64,000 bases of DNA from Achromobacter sp. UMC46 (GTDB lineage Bacteria; Pseudomonadota; Gammaproteobacteria; Burkholderiales; Burkholderiaceae_B): contig NZ_LZZS01000030.1 of the NCBI RefSeq assembly GCF_014170335.1, forward strand, positions 110,419 through 174,418, read 5' to 3'. Positions 42,823 to 51,487 of this stretch are shown piece by piece. The notes under the pieces are model-generated. The model saw only the letters and a list, made by a program, of their open reading frames with translations, was not told the origin of the DNA and searched no databases. How positions within the stretch are numbered: the first letter of the stretch is position 1; every line of letters starts with the position of its first letter. Both the position numbers and the translations under genes were made by a program.

Positions 42823-43626
42823 ATGCATCACGCCCATTCCCCGCCGCCCGCCTTCGATCCCAACGCCGCCGCGCAGTGGACCTTCGCCATGCCTGTCCAT
42901 GCGGCGGAGCAGGACAGCGAATCGCCCACCCATGATCACCCCATGGGCCAATTGGTGCTGTCGCTACGCGGGGGAGTGACCTGCTCGGTCCCCCAAGGGC
43001 TGTGGATGGTGCCGCCGCGATGCGGGGTGTGGATTCCAGGCGGCGTGCCGCACAGCAACCGCGTCACGGCCAACGGACGCGTCTGCTTTCTGTTCGTCCC
43101 GGCCGGCACGCCCGGACTGCCTTCGGCCTGCTGCACCCTGGCGATCTCGCCTTTGGTGCGGGAACTGATCGTGCACCTGGCCGACTTGCCACCCTCGGAC
43201 ACGACCACCGCCGCCAACCGCAAGTTGGCGGATGTGCTGGTGGAGCAGCTGTCGCGCATGCCGACTGAGCATCTGCACCTGCCGCTCTCCGACCACCCCC
43301 GCCTGCGCCAGATCGCCAGCGCCCTGGACGCAGATCCCGCCGACCGCAGCACGGTCGCGCAATGGGGCAAGCGCGTCGCCATGAGCGAACGCACGCTGGC
43401 GCGCCTGGTGCAGCAGGAAGTCGGCATGAGCTTCGGCCGCTGGCGCCAGCAACTGCACATCATCCTGGCCCTGCAGCGCTTGTCTGCGGGCGTGTCCGTG
43501 CAGCGCACCGCCGAAGACCTGGGCTACGAATCGGTCAGCGCGTTCATCACCATGTTCAAGAAGACGCTGGGCAAGACGCCCGCCCGCTACTTCGCGGACA
43601 AGTCGGACGGGCAGGCGCCTGCCTGA
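42823..43626 (+). CDS. AraC-family regulator, NimR-like
   Basis: A 267-residue regulator with an N-terminal cupin (HDHPMGQLVLSLRGGVTCSV, PRCGVWIPGGVPHS) and a C-terminal double HTH: QWGKRVAMSERTLARLVQQE, then FGRWRQQLHIILALQRLSAG, VQRTAEDLGYESVSAFITMF. The C-terminal GKTPARYF is a standard AraC ending. Cupin-first AraC proteins such as NimR repress an adjacent MFS gene, and here the MFS gene is 146 bp away on the other strand. Confidence 0.9.
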   Translation: MHHAHSPPPAFDPNAAAQWTFAMPVHAAEQDSESPTHDHPMGQLVLSLRGGVTCSVPQGLWMVPPRCGVWIPGGVPHSNRVTANGRVCFLFVPAGTPGLPSACCTLAISPLVRELIVHLADLPPSDTTTAANRKLADVLVEQLSRMPTEHLHLPLSDHPRLRQIASALDADPADRSTVAQWGKRVAMSERTLARLVQQEVGMSFGRWRQQLHIILALQRLSAGVSVQRTAEDLGYESVSAFITMFKKTLGKTPARYFADKSDGQAPA

Positions 43627-43680
43627 GGCTGCGCGTACGCGCCTAGCAGCGGTAGGTCAGCGTCGCCATGACGGCGCGTG

Positions 43681-44460
43681 TCAGGCCGCTTTCGGCCCCG
43701 CCACGATGAACAGGCGCGGGAACGGCAGCAGCACGGTGCCGTCGGCAAGCGCCGGATAGGCCTCGGCGATCAGCGCCTGGTAACGCGCCAGGAAACTTGC
43801 CTGTTCAGCCGCGTCCAGCTTGTCCAGATACGGGCGCAACGCCGTGCCCTTGAACCATTCCACCACCGCGGCGGCACCCGCCAAGGGATGGTGATAGGTC
43901 GTGCGCCACACGTCCAGCACGCCGCAATGCGGCTTCAACAGCTCGTAGTACCAGGCGGCGCTATAGCGCGGCGGATGCTTCACGCCGCCGGTCTTCGCTG
44001 CCCACGGCGCTTCGCCGGCCACCTGACGGGCCAGGCGGTGCGCGGGCTCTTCCATGTTGTCGGGCGTCTGCACCGCCAGGATCCCGCCCGCCGTCAGCTT
44101 GCCGACCAGACGGGGGTACAGCGTGGCGTGGTCGGGCACCCACTGCAGCGCCGCGTTCGCCAGGATCACGTCGTACTGCCGGGGCGGATCCCAGGTGGCG
44201 ATGTCGGCCAGTTCGAAGTCCAGCGCGGGCAGGCGCTTGCGGGCGGCCTGCACCATGTCTTCCGAACTGTCCATGCCGGTGACCTGCGCATCGGGATAGC
44301 GGTTGGCCAGCACCTCGGTGGAATTGCCCGGGCCGCAGCCCAGGTCCACGGCCAGGCCGACGGACGGGTTGGGCAAGGCGGCCACCAGGTCGCGCACCGG
44401 CCGGGTGCGTTCATTTTCAAATGCGGAGTACTGCTTGGCGGACCAACTGTTGTTGCTCAT
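43681..44460 (-). CDS. tam: trans-aconitate 2-methyltransferase
   Basis: A 259-residue SAM-dependent methyltransferase starting MSNNSWSAKQYSAFENERTR, close to the Tam start. SAM motif I is VDLGCGPGNSTEVL (39-52), the acidic end of strand 2 is GMDSSEDMV, and ILANAALQWVPDH follows. Tam esterifies trans-aconitate, a by-product of aconitase that inhibits the enzyme, so the aconitase gene in this window offers a metabolic context, though 23 kb away. Confidence 0.85.
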   Translation of the reverse strand: MSNNSWSAKQYSAFENERTRPVRDLVAALPNPSVGLAVDLGCGPGNSTEVLANRYPDAQVTGMDSSEDMVQAARKRLPALDFELADIATWDPPRQYDVILANAALQWVPDHATLYPRLVGKLTAGGILAVQTPDNMEEPAHRLARQVAGEAPWAAKTGGVKHPPRYSAAWYYELLKPHCGVLDVWRTTYHHPLAGAAAVVEWFKGTALRPYLDKLDAAEQASFLARYQALIAEAYPALADGTVLLPFPRLFIVAGPKAA

Positions 44461-44685
44461 GACGGCTCCTTGCCGGACGGCTTGTGTACGGTTGGACTCT
44501 ACGCCTGGCGTATCCATATTACAAATATAGAAACAGGCGGGTAGCCATATCTCATGAATATGATCAGCCAAGGCAGCCCATCGCAGAATGCGCGGTCCAC
44601 TCCATTGCCTGCCGCAAGCCGCCCCCGCGGAGGCGGCGCTCGCCATCGCCGGCTTTCTTGCCCGCACCGCTTCCGGTTGACGAAA

Positions 44686-44717
44686 AAAAACCCGCCGGGG
44701 CCAGCCGGCGGGTTTTT
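44686..44717. terminator. bidirectional intrinsic terminator between tam and terC
   Basis: A 13-bp perfect stem (AAAAACCCGCCGG with CCGGCGGGTTTTT) with a 6-nt loop, A-run on one side and T-run on the other. It ends the minus-strand TerC transcript at 44741 and can act in both directions. Confidence 0.92.
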
Positions 44718-44740
44718 CACTGCGTCGATGCGTTGACGGC

Positions 44741-45727
44741 TTACTGCGTCTTCAATTCGGCCGACCGGGTTTTCCACAGCGAGAACAGCACGCCGCCCAG
44801 GATCAGGCTGAACGTCACGCCCAGCGACAGTGCGGCAGGCACCTTGCCGATGAAGCCGACCAGGAAGATCTTCGTGCCGATGAACACCAGGACCAGCGCC
44901 AACGCGTACTTCAGGTAGTGGAAACGGTGGATCATCGCCGCCAGCGCGAAGTACAGCGCACGCAGGCCCAGGATGGCGAAGATGTTGCTGGTGTAGACGA
45001 TGAACGGGTCGGTCGTGATGGCGAAGATCGCCGGCACGGAGTCCACCGCGAACACCAGGTCCACGAATTCGATCAGCACCAGGGCCAGCAGCAGCGGCGT
45101 CGCGAAACGCACCTTCTTCGACGTGGCCGGATCCGTCTCGGTCACCACGAACGCATTGCCGCGCAGGCCTTCCGTGACACGCATGTGGCGCTTCAGGAAC
45201 TTCAGGATCGGATTGGTGGCGATGTCCGGCGTCTGGTCGGCGATCATCCACATCTTGATGCCCGTGAAGACCAGGAACGCACCGAACAGGTACAGCAGCC
45301 AGCCGAAGTTGCTGACCAGCGCGGCGCCCAGGCCGATCATGATGGCGCGCAGCACGATCACGCCCAGGATGCCCCAGAACAGCACGCGATGTTGATACTG
45401 GCGCGGAATCGCGAAGAAGCTGAAAATCAACGCAATCACGAAGACGTTGTCCATCGACAGCGACTTTTCGATCATGAAGCCGGTGTAGTAGGCCATGCCG
45501 CTGGCGGCGCCCAGCTGCCACCAGACCCAGGCGCCGAACAGCAGCGCGGCGCTGATGTAGCCGGCGGACAGCAGCAGGCTTTCACGCACGCCGATTTCGC
45601 GGTCATCCTTGTGCAGCACGCCCAGGTCGAAGACCAGCAAACTGATGACGATGCCGATGAATAGCAGCCAACTCCAGGTCGGTGTCCCCAGAAAATCGGC
45701 CATGAAGAAGGTGATCAAAGTGTCCAT
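44741..45727 (-). CDS. TerC-family integral membrane protein
   Basis: The protein has 328 residues; the Met at 45727 gives the usual family N terminus (MDTLITFFMADFLGTPTWSW). There are about nine hydrophobic segments and the conserved acidic helices LVLIEFVDLVFAVDSVPAIF and SLSMDNVFVIALIF, which are thought to bind metal ions. TerC/Alx proteins act in Mn2+ export or tellurite resistance. It is divergent from a NhaR-like LysR gene by 105 bp. An upstream Met at 45760 is possible. Confidence 0.88.
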   Translation of the reverse strand: MDTLITFFMADFLGTPTWSWLLFIGIVISLLVFDLGVLHKDDREIGVRESLLLSAGYISAALLFGAWVWWQLGAASGMAYYTGFMIEKSLSMDNVFVIALIFSFFAIPRQYQHRVLFWGILGVIVLRAIMIGLGAALVSNFGWLLYLFGAFLVFTGIKMWMIADQTPDIATNPILKFLKRHMRVTEGLRGNAFVVTETDPATSKKVRFATPLLLALVLIEFVDLVFAVDSVPAIFAITTDPFIVYTSNIFAILGLRALYFALAAMIHRFHYLKYALALVLVFIGTKIFLVGFIGKVPAALSLGVTFSLILGGVLFSLWKTRSAELKTQ

Positions 45728-45832
45728 GAATGCCCCGCTGTGTTCGAAGGTGCCCATCATCCGGATCCTGACCAAACGGAGAAATCAGCCTGAAAGTGAG
45801 TTAAGGTTCGAAAAAACCGAAGTGAGTCAGAC

Positions 45833-46726
45833 ATGCTGAACTACCGCCACCTGTACTATTTCTGGATGGTCGCCAAGGAAGGCGGCTTTTCCCGCGCCGC
45901 CGAAAGGCTGGACATGGCCATCCAGACCATCAGCGCCCAAGTGCGCGAACTTGAGAAGAACCTGGGTCACCAGTTGCTCAAGCCCGCCGGCCGGGGCGTG
46001 ACGCTGACCGACGCCGGCAAAGCGGCGTTCGCCCGGGCCGAAGAGATCTTCCAGATCGGCCACGTGCTGCCCCAGGAAGTGCGCGCCGCCGCCACCAAAC
46101 CCGTCATCCGGCTGTCCGTGGGCTTGTCCGACGGCATCTCCAAGCTGGCCGCGCACGCCCTGCTGGGACCGGTGCTGGACACCCCGGACCTGCGCCTGAC
46201 CTGCCACGAAGGCGAGGTCGAAGAGCTGCTGGGCGAACTGGCCCAGCACCACCTGGACCTGGTGCTGGCCGGCCAGGGCGCGCCCGCCAACCCCAACCTG
46301 CGCCTGACCAGCGACCGCCTGGTGTCCTCGCCCGTGGACTGGTACGGCCCCGCGCGGCTGGTGCGCAAGGCCGACACGCTGGACTTTCCCCGCTGCCTGG
46401 AACGGCTGCCCGTGCTGCTGCCCACGGGCCATTCTGTGCTGCGCCAGACGCTGGACCGCTGGTTCAGCGAGCAAGGCGTGTTTCCCAACGTGGTGGGCGA
46501 ATTCGAAGACAGCGCGCTGATGTCGGTGTTTGCCGCCCGGGGCCTGGGCGTTTTCCCGCTCAGCCGGCTGGGCGGCGACGACATCGGGCTGCTGCGCGGC
46601 TTGCGTCCCCTGGCCCGCCGCGACGACGTGCATGAAGAGATCCACGCCATCCGCAACCGCCGCGGCCAGCACCATCCGCTGGTCCAGGCGGTGCTGGCAC
46701 ATTCCAAGACTTCGGTTTTTTCTTAA
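45833..46726 (+). CDS. LysR-family regulator, NhaR-like
   Basis: A 297-residue protein. It opens MLNYRHLYYFWMVAKEGGFSRAAERL, the NhaR hallmark. The recognition helix is MAIQTISAQVRELEKNLG, and the wing PAGRGVTLTDAGKAAFARAE. The effector domain includes VGLSDGISKLAAHALL. NhaR senses Na+ and activates antiporter and stress genes; here TerC is the divergent neighbour, so metal or salt stress is a reasonable guess. Confidence 0.88.
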   Translation: MLNYRHLYYFWMVAKEGGFSRAAERLDMAIQTISAQVRELEKNLGHQLLKPAGRGVTLTDAGKAAFARAEEIFQIGHVLPQEVRAAATKPVIRLSVGLSDGISKLAAHALLGPVLDTPDLRLTCHEGEVEELLGELAQHHLDLVLAGQGAPANPNLRLTSDRLVSSPVDWYGPARLVRKADTLDFPRCLERLPVLLPTGHSVLRQTLDRWFSEQGVFPNVVGEFEDSALMSVFAARGLGVFPLSRLGGDDIGLLRGLRPLARRDDVHEEIHAIRNRRGQHHPLVQAVLAHSKTSVFS

Positions 46727-46808
46727 TGTTTGTCACATCAGCGCTGGTTTTTCAGAAATAGAATCGGCTCTATCCTGGTCGTTCTTTTGAAATCGGAGTA
46801 CCTCTGTA

Positions 46809-47210
46809 ATGAAAAAATTCATCTGGCTCGCTTTTGCCGTGCTTGCCGCACTCTGGACCGGGCTGGTGGCGCTGACCTTGCAATTGACCGACTGGGTCCT
46901 GGCGACCATCGCCACCGCCCAGGTGCCGGGAGCCGCACTGGACACCTCGCAATGGGTCGCGCCCGCCTGGGCCGCCGGGTGGGTCGACCCCGCCTGGCTG
47001 CAGTCGCTGCAAGGGGGCCTGGTCTGGGCCGCTCAGGGCCTGAACCAGATCCTGCCCGTGGCCGGCAGCCTGGGCACGGTCATTTCGGTGCTGGGCTGGA
47101 TTGTCTGGGGATTCGTCATCGTCGGCCTGCTGGTCTTGGCGCTGATCCTGAACTGGCTCGCGGGCAAGCGCCAGCAGGCGGCCGAGGCGTCGGGACGCCA
47201 AGTGGTGTAA
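46809..47210 (+). CDS. hypothetical small membrane protein, 133 aa
   Basis: It has an N-terminal hydrophobic segment (FIWLAFAVLAALWTGLVALT) and a C-terminal pair of helices (LGTVISVLGWIVWGFVIVGL, LVLALILNWLAG), ending in a short basic tail. The central part is tryptophan-rich and probably periplasmic. It starts 82 bp after the NhaR-like gene on the same strand. I do not recognise the family. Confidence 0.65.
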   Translation: MKKFIWLAFAVLAALWTGLVALTLQLTDWVLATIATAQVPGAALDTSQWVAPAWAAGWVDPAWLQSLQGGLVWAAQGLNQILPVAGSLGTVISVLGWIVWGFVIVGLLVLALILNWLAGKRQQAAEASGRQVV

Positions 47211-47261
47211 TAAGGCTGGCAACGCGCCACCCGGCACGCTGCCTCCCACCAGGAGCGTGCC

Positions 47262-47879
47262 GTGCCCACCCGATCTGTCCCTGCCCTGACCCTGACCTTG
47301 GCGGCCCTGCTGTCCGCAGGCCCCATGGCGCCCGCGCAGGCAACCCCCAACCCCTCCGGCGTGGACGTCTGCACGGTGACGGGCACGTCGGGGCAATACA
47401 GCGTGCGCGTGCGCAACACGGGCACGACGCCGCTTGCGCGCGTCGACGTCACCGGCGTCCGGCTGGATGCCGGCGGCCAGGCGACGGACAACCTGACCGT
47501 CAGCCTGACGGACATTCCCCCCGGCAAGTACAAGACGGCCATCCTGGCGCGCTATGAAGAATCGGCCGCGCTGGACAGCATCGTGACCTACACCGCCGTC
47601 GACGGCGCGGAAACACCGCAGCAGGAACTGTTCGCGGGTAAGGTCGCGCACGTATCGCCCGGTTCCGCCATGCAGTACACGCTGGCGCCGCTGGCCGTGC
47701 GCGGCTGGACGGTGGCCTACGGCTCGGCGACGTCGCTCAAGCTGGCGGCGGGCAGCGCGGTCCTGCTGTCCTACCCCGTGCGCAGCGGCAAGAAGCCCGC
47801 GACCCGGCCGGAAGCCGGCCGCACGCCGTCCGCCGTCGTGCCCCTTACGCCCTGCCCCGAACCCGGCAAGCCGTCCTGA
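47262..47879 (+). CDS. hypothetical exported protein, 205 aa
   Basis: The gene starts with GTG after AGGAGCGTGCC. A signal peptide (LTLTLAALLSAGPMAPAQAT) ends near residue 28. The mature part has a beta-sandwich-like region (YSVRVRNTGTTPLARVDVTG, VSLTDIPPGKYKTAILARY), resembling CARDB-like or Ig-like periplasmic domains, and a Pro-rich tail with two Cys overall. Function is unknown. Confidence 0.6.
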   Translation: MPTRSVPALTLTLAALLSAGPMAPAQATPNPSGVDVCTVTGTSGQYSVRVRNTGTTPLARVDVTGVRLDAGGQATDNLTVSLTDIPPGKYKTAILARYEESAALDSIVTYTAVDGAETPQQELFAGKVAHVSPGSAMQYTLAPLAVRGWTVAYGSATSLKLAAGSAVLLSYPVRSGKKPATRPEAGRTPSAVVPLTPCPEPGKPS

Positions 47880-48281
47880 TCAGGTGCCGCTCAGCAGATC
47901 GCGCTCGTTCAGCAGCGCATAGACGATTTCAGGGGTGTTGTCGAAGCCGCGCCGAATGGCGGCGGGCAACGCGGTGCGCGTCTTGCGGCACAGGCCCGGC
48001 GCCTCTTCCAGCTGAATCGAAATACCGCGCGACGTGCGCACCTCGTTGTCGCTGGGCGTGATCACGATCACGATGCCCAGCTGCGCCTGAATACGGCCTT
48101 GCATGGCCCGCAGGTCATCCAGGCTGCGAATGTTCTCCAGCCGCGCGACCAGGCGCTTCTCTTCTTCTTTCGTCAGCCGCAGGATGCGGAGATCCGCCGA
48201 CGGATCGGCCAGCAGCCGGTCGCGGTCGCACATGCAGGCGCCCGGCGGACATTCTTGACGGATGGGAAACGAAGAGTTCAT
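47880..48281 (-). CDS. hypothetical protein with Cys-rich N terminus, 133 aa
   Basis: The Met at 48281 starts a protein whose first 20 residues hold three closely spaced Cys (QECPPGACMCDRDRLLADP), a possible metal or redox site. The rest is helical and charged (LRLTKEEEKRLVARLENIRS, IQAQLGIVIVITPSDNEVRT). It is convergent with the exported protein at 47262 (they abut) and divergent from the one at 48440. I do not recognise the family. Confidence 0.6.
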   Translation of the reverse strand: MNSSFPIRQECPPGACMCDRDRLLADPSADLRILRLTKEEEKRLVARLENIRSLDDLRAMQGRIQAQLGIVIVITPSDNEVRTSRGISIQLEEAPGLCRKTRTALPAAIRRGFDNTPEIVYALLNERDLLSGT

Positions 48282-48439
48282 GGGGCAGTGGCGGAACGGC
48301 GGCCGGGCGCGAACCGTCAACAATACGCGTCGTTCAATTCTACTCAGGATGACGGACCGCCCGCCGCGGCGCACTGCTCGTTTTCCCGCAATCCGCTGAG
48401 GTATATTGCCCCACTCGATTCGAAGCTTGGGGGAAGCGC

Positions 48440-49738
48440 GTGAAACAGCACGTGAAACGGATACTGCTTGCGGGCGTGTTGGCGACGCTGGCGGCGCAAG
48501 GCGCGGGCGTTCATGCGCAAGCCGCCCCGCGCGACTTCCCCTACCCCATCAAGGCCGGCCTGTCGGCGATCGTGAAGATCAGCGGCGGCGACGACCAGCG
48601 CGCAACCGTACGCGTCGGCAACGGCCCCGAGCAACTGTTGGGCAGCTTCGACAACGACGCCATCGACCAGATGGAATCCGTGGACATCGACCACGACGGC
48701 TACCGCGACCTGGTGCTGGGACAAAGCGGCGGCAGCACGCAGCTCATCGCCCGCCTGTTCCTGTACCGGCCCGCCAGCGGCGCCTTTCAGGAAATCCGGC
48801 ACCCCGACCCCGCGAGCCCCTGCCGAGGCTTCATCAACCCGGTGATCGACGACAAGCAGGCCCTGATCCGCGTAGGCTGCCGCTACGGCGCCGCCAGCAA
48901 TGGCACCGAAGAATATGTGCTGCGGCCCGACGGCACGGCGCACGCCACGACCTGGACCACCCAGGCGCAGTTCGGCCTGGAAAACGAACCAGCCGAACTG
49001 ACCTACCGGTTCCGCGAAGACGGCGCCATCGCGCGCATCGACATCGAAGGCGAAGGATCGCCGCTGGAAGGCGGCACCGTGCCGGTCGGCAAGCTGGACC
49101 TCTACGACACGCCCGACGTCAACGACCGGCCCGCGATGACCGCCGCCGAAGGCGAGCACCTGGACGTGGTGGCGCTGCGCCCGCGCGACTGGCTGCAAGT
49201 GCGCTACACCAGCAAGACGGCCGGCGAGGTCCTGAAATGGATACGCTACGGCGACCTGCGCGTGGACAAGCATCAGCTTGCGGTGCCGGCGCCGCAAGGC
49301 GGCCTGGCGTTGGAGCTTGCCGACACCCTGGCCGATTGGAATGGAGAAGACGGCGGCCTCTTCATGCTCAGCGTGGCCAACACCGGCGACGCCCCAGCCG
49401 CCCTCAAGGCGCCGCGCGTGTGGCTGCTGCTGACCAGCGCACAAGGCGACCGCATCGTGCATCCGCTGTATCAGCGCGACGGCGACACGCTGCACCCGGC
49501 CAACCCGCTGGGCTTTGCCCGCGACCCGGTAGTCTGGGCCCCGGACGAAGACGGCAAGCCGGCCTATCTGGTGAACGACAACGGCTACGGCAGCGTCCCG
49601 TTCCTGCCGGCGCTGGCCCCCGGCAAGTACCGTGCGGCCGCCGTCTTGACCGACCCGGGCAATCTTGCCCAGCCGATCGTCTCGAACGACATCGGGTTCG
49701 ACTACCCGTTGCCCAAACGGCCGCCCGCCGCGCAATAA
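48440..49738 (+). CDS. hypothetical exported protein with FG-GAP-like Asp-rich motif
   Basis: The gene starts with a GTG after GGGGGAAGC. A 432-residue protein with a signal peptide ending near VHAQA (27). Residues about 80-100 contain VDIDHDGYRDLVLGQSGG, an Asp-rich loop like the Ca2+-binding loops of FG-GAP/VCBS repeats. The C-terminal part (DPVVWAPDEDGKPAYLVNDN) is beta-rich. No enzyme signature is visible. The YdcF-like gene follows 30 bp later. Confidence 0.68.
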   Translation: MKQHVKRILLAGVLATLAAQGAGVHAQAAPRDFPYPIKAGLSAIVKISGGDDQRATVRVGNGPEQLLGSFDNDAIDQMESVDIDHDGYRDLVLGQSGGSTQLIARLFLYRPASGAFQEIRHPDPASPCRGFINPVIDDKQALIRVGCRYGAASNGTEEYVLRPDGTAHATTWTTQAQFGLENEPAELTYRFREDGAIARIDIEGEGSPLEGGTVPVGKLDLYDTPDVNDRPAMTAAEGEHLDVVALRPRDWLQVRYTSKTAGEVLKWIRYGDLRVDKHQLAVPAPQGGLALELADTLADWNGEDGGLFMLSVANTGDAPAALKAPRVWLLLTSAQGDRIVHPLYQRDGDTLHPANPLGFARDPVVWAPDEDGKPAYLVNDNGYGSVPFLPALAPGKYRAAAVLTDPGNLAQPIVSNDIGFDYPLPKRPPAAQ

Positions 49739-49768
49739 GCGCAGCCCCTTTTTCCGAAGACGCCCCGC

Positions 49769-50371
49769 GTGCCGCCTGCTACCCGCCCGGTCCGATACCG
49801 TCCGGCCCGCCGCCTGCCCCTCCTGCTGTTCGCCGTGCCGCTGGCCGCCTTGCTGCTGGCCGCTGCCGCGCTGACGGCCACGGGGCTGCTGGCCAGCGCC
49901 CACCCCGCCGACGTGGCCGTCGTGCTGGGCAACACCGTGCAGGCCGACGGCAAGCCTTCGCCCCGGCTCGCCGCCCGCCTGGACCGCGCCTACGATTGCT
50001 ATGCGGCGTCGCAATGCCGCGTCCTGTTCGTCAGCGGCGGCGTGGACCCGGCCGGCGCCGACGAGGCGGCCACGATGCGCGACTACCTGCTGGCGCGCGG
50101 CGTGCCCGGCGACCGCATCGTGACCGACAGCGCGGGCGTCGACACTTGGGCCACCGCCCGCCATGCCAGCGCCTATATGCACGAACACGGCTATACCCAC
50201 GCGCTGGCTGTCACGCAGTATTTCCACGTGCCGCGCACGATGCTGGCCCTGCGCCGCCAGGGCGTGCCGGAAGTCGGCGGCGGCTATCCGCGCTTCGCCG
50301 AATGGCGCGACGCGTACTCCATTTTCCGCGAGCTGCCCGCCATGGCGTGGTATGCGTTCCGGCCGCTATAG
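49769..50371 (+). CDS. YdcF/SanA-family (DUF218) envelope protein
   Basis: A 200-residue protein with an N-terminal membrane helix (LPLLLFAVPLAALLLAAAAL, about 16-35). The DUF218 domain reads ADVAVVLGNTVQADGKPSPR, RVLFVSGGVDPAGADEA, YLLARGVPGDRIVTDSAGVD, LAVTQYFHVPRTML. SanA is linked to envelope permeability and vancomycin sensitivity; the biochemical activity of the family is unsettled. The start is a GTG. Confidence 0.82.
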   Translation: MPPATRPVRYRPARRLPLLLFAVPLAALLLAAAALTATGLLASAHPADVAVVLGNTVQADGKPSPRLAARLDRAYDCYAASQCRVLFVSGGVDPAGADEAATMRDYLLARGVPGDRIVTDSAGVDTWATARHASAYMHEHGYTHALAVTQYFHVPRTMLALRRQGVPEVGGGYPRFAEWRDAYSIFRELPAMAWYAFRPL

Positions 50372-50424
50372 TGGCGCTCGTGCCGTCAAACAGAATGCGT
50401 TGAACAACCCAAGGACCCGACGCC

Positions 50425-51468
50425 GTGCAGATCTTCCACAACCCCGTCCATGACAAGCATGCTGGCCGCCAGGAGATGTTCCGCGGCAAGCTGGTCCCCT
50501 GCCACGAAACGCCGGCAAGGCTGGAATACGTGCTGGACGCGCTGCGCCAACGCGGCATCGGCGATCTGCTTGCCCCTGGCGCGCCCGACCTGGCTCTGAT
50601 CAAGCGCGTGCATGCCCCGCGGTACGTGGACTTCCTGGCCAGCGCCTGGCAAGACTGGGTGGCACTGGATCCGGCCAACGCGGACATCGACATCCTGCCT
50701 TCGGTCTGGCCGGTACGCGGCTTCCGCCACGATATCGAGCCCACCAACTTCGCCGCGCGCGTCGGCCTGTTCTCGTTCGATAGCGGCTGCCCGCTGACGG
50801 CCGGCACCTGGGAAGCGGCCACGGCCGGCGCGGCCTGCGCCATCGATGCCGCGCGTGCCGTGTCCGCGCCTGGCGGCCCGCGCGCCGCCATGGCCCTGAC
50901 GCGGCCGCCCGGCCACCACGCCGGCGCCGATTTCTTCGGCGGCTACTGCTTCCTGAACAACGCCGCGCTGGCCGCGCAAGCCCTGCGCGAGGCGGGCGCG
51001 CAGCGCGTGGCCATCCTTGACGTGGACTATCACCACGGCAACGGCACGCAAAGCATCTTCTATGCTCGCGGCGACGTGTTGACGGTGTCGATCCATGGCG
51101 ACCCCACGACCGAATACCCGTTCTTCCTGGGCTATGCCGATGAACTTGGCGAAGGCGCGGGCCTGGGCGCCAACCTGAACCTGCCGCTGGCCGCCGGCAC
51201 CGGATTTTCCGCATGGACCGCCGCGCTGGAACAAGGCGTCGCCGCCATCCGCGCGTTCAAGGCCGACGCCGTCGTCATTGCGCTAGGCGTCGATACCTTT
51301 GAAGGCGACCCGATCTCGAAGTTCAAGCTGAAAAGCGCCGACTACCTGCAAGTCGGCCGCCATCTGGCCAGCCTGGGCCTGCCCGCGGTCTTCACGATGG
51401 AAGGCGGCTATGCCGTGGCCGATGTGGGGACCAACGTGGCGAACGTGCTGCAAGGCTTCGGCGGCTGA
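50425..51468 (+). CDS. histone deacetylase-superfamily enzyme (acetylpolyamine amidohydrolase-like)
   Basis: The protein has 347 residues from a GTG. Catalytic sequence: RPPGHHAGADFFGGYCFLNN (His164/His165) and ILDVDYHHGNGTQSIFY with Zn ligands Asp201 and His203. A third Asp is expected near LGVDTFEGDP, and Tyr in EGGYAVAD. The N-terminal PVHDKHAGRQEMFRGKLVPC resembles acetylpolyamine amidohydrolases, which deacetylate acetylated putrescine or spermidine. It lies next to an MHS transporter on the opposite strand. Confidence 0.88.
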   Translation: MQIFHNPVHDKHAGRQEMFRGKLVPCHETPARLEYVLDALRQRGIGDLLAPGAPDLALIKRVHAPRYVDFLASAWQDWVALDPANADIDILPSVWPVRGFRHDIEPTNFAARVGLFSFDSGCPLTAGTWEAATAGAACAIDAARAVSAPGGPRAAMALTRPPGHHAGADFFGGYCFLNNAALAAQALREAGAQRVAILDVDYHHGNGTQSIFYARGDVLTVSIHGDPTTEYPFFLGYADELGEGAGLGANLNLPLAAGTGFSAWTAALEQGVAAIRAFKADAVVIALGVDTFEGDPISKFKLKSADYLQVGRHLASLGLPAVFTMEGGYAVADVGTNVANVLQGFGG

Positions 51469-51487
51469 GCGCCCTGGCCTTGGCGCT

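Noticed and set aside
45728..45832. A yybP-ykoY manganese riboswitch ahead of the TerC gene
   Set aside because: The 105-bp divergent gap shows no recognisable conserved core of that riboswitch.
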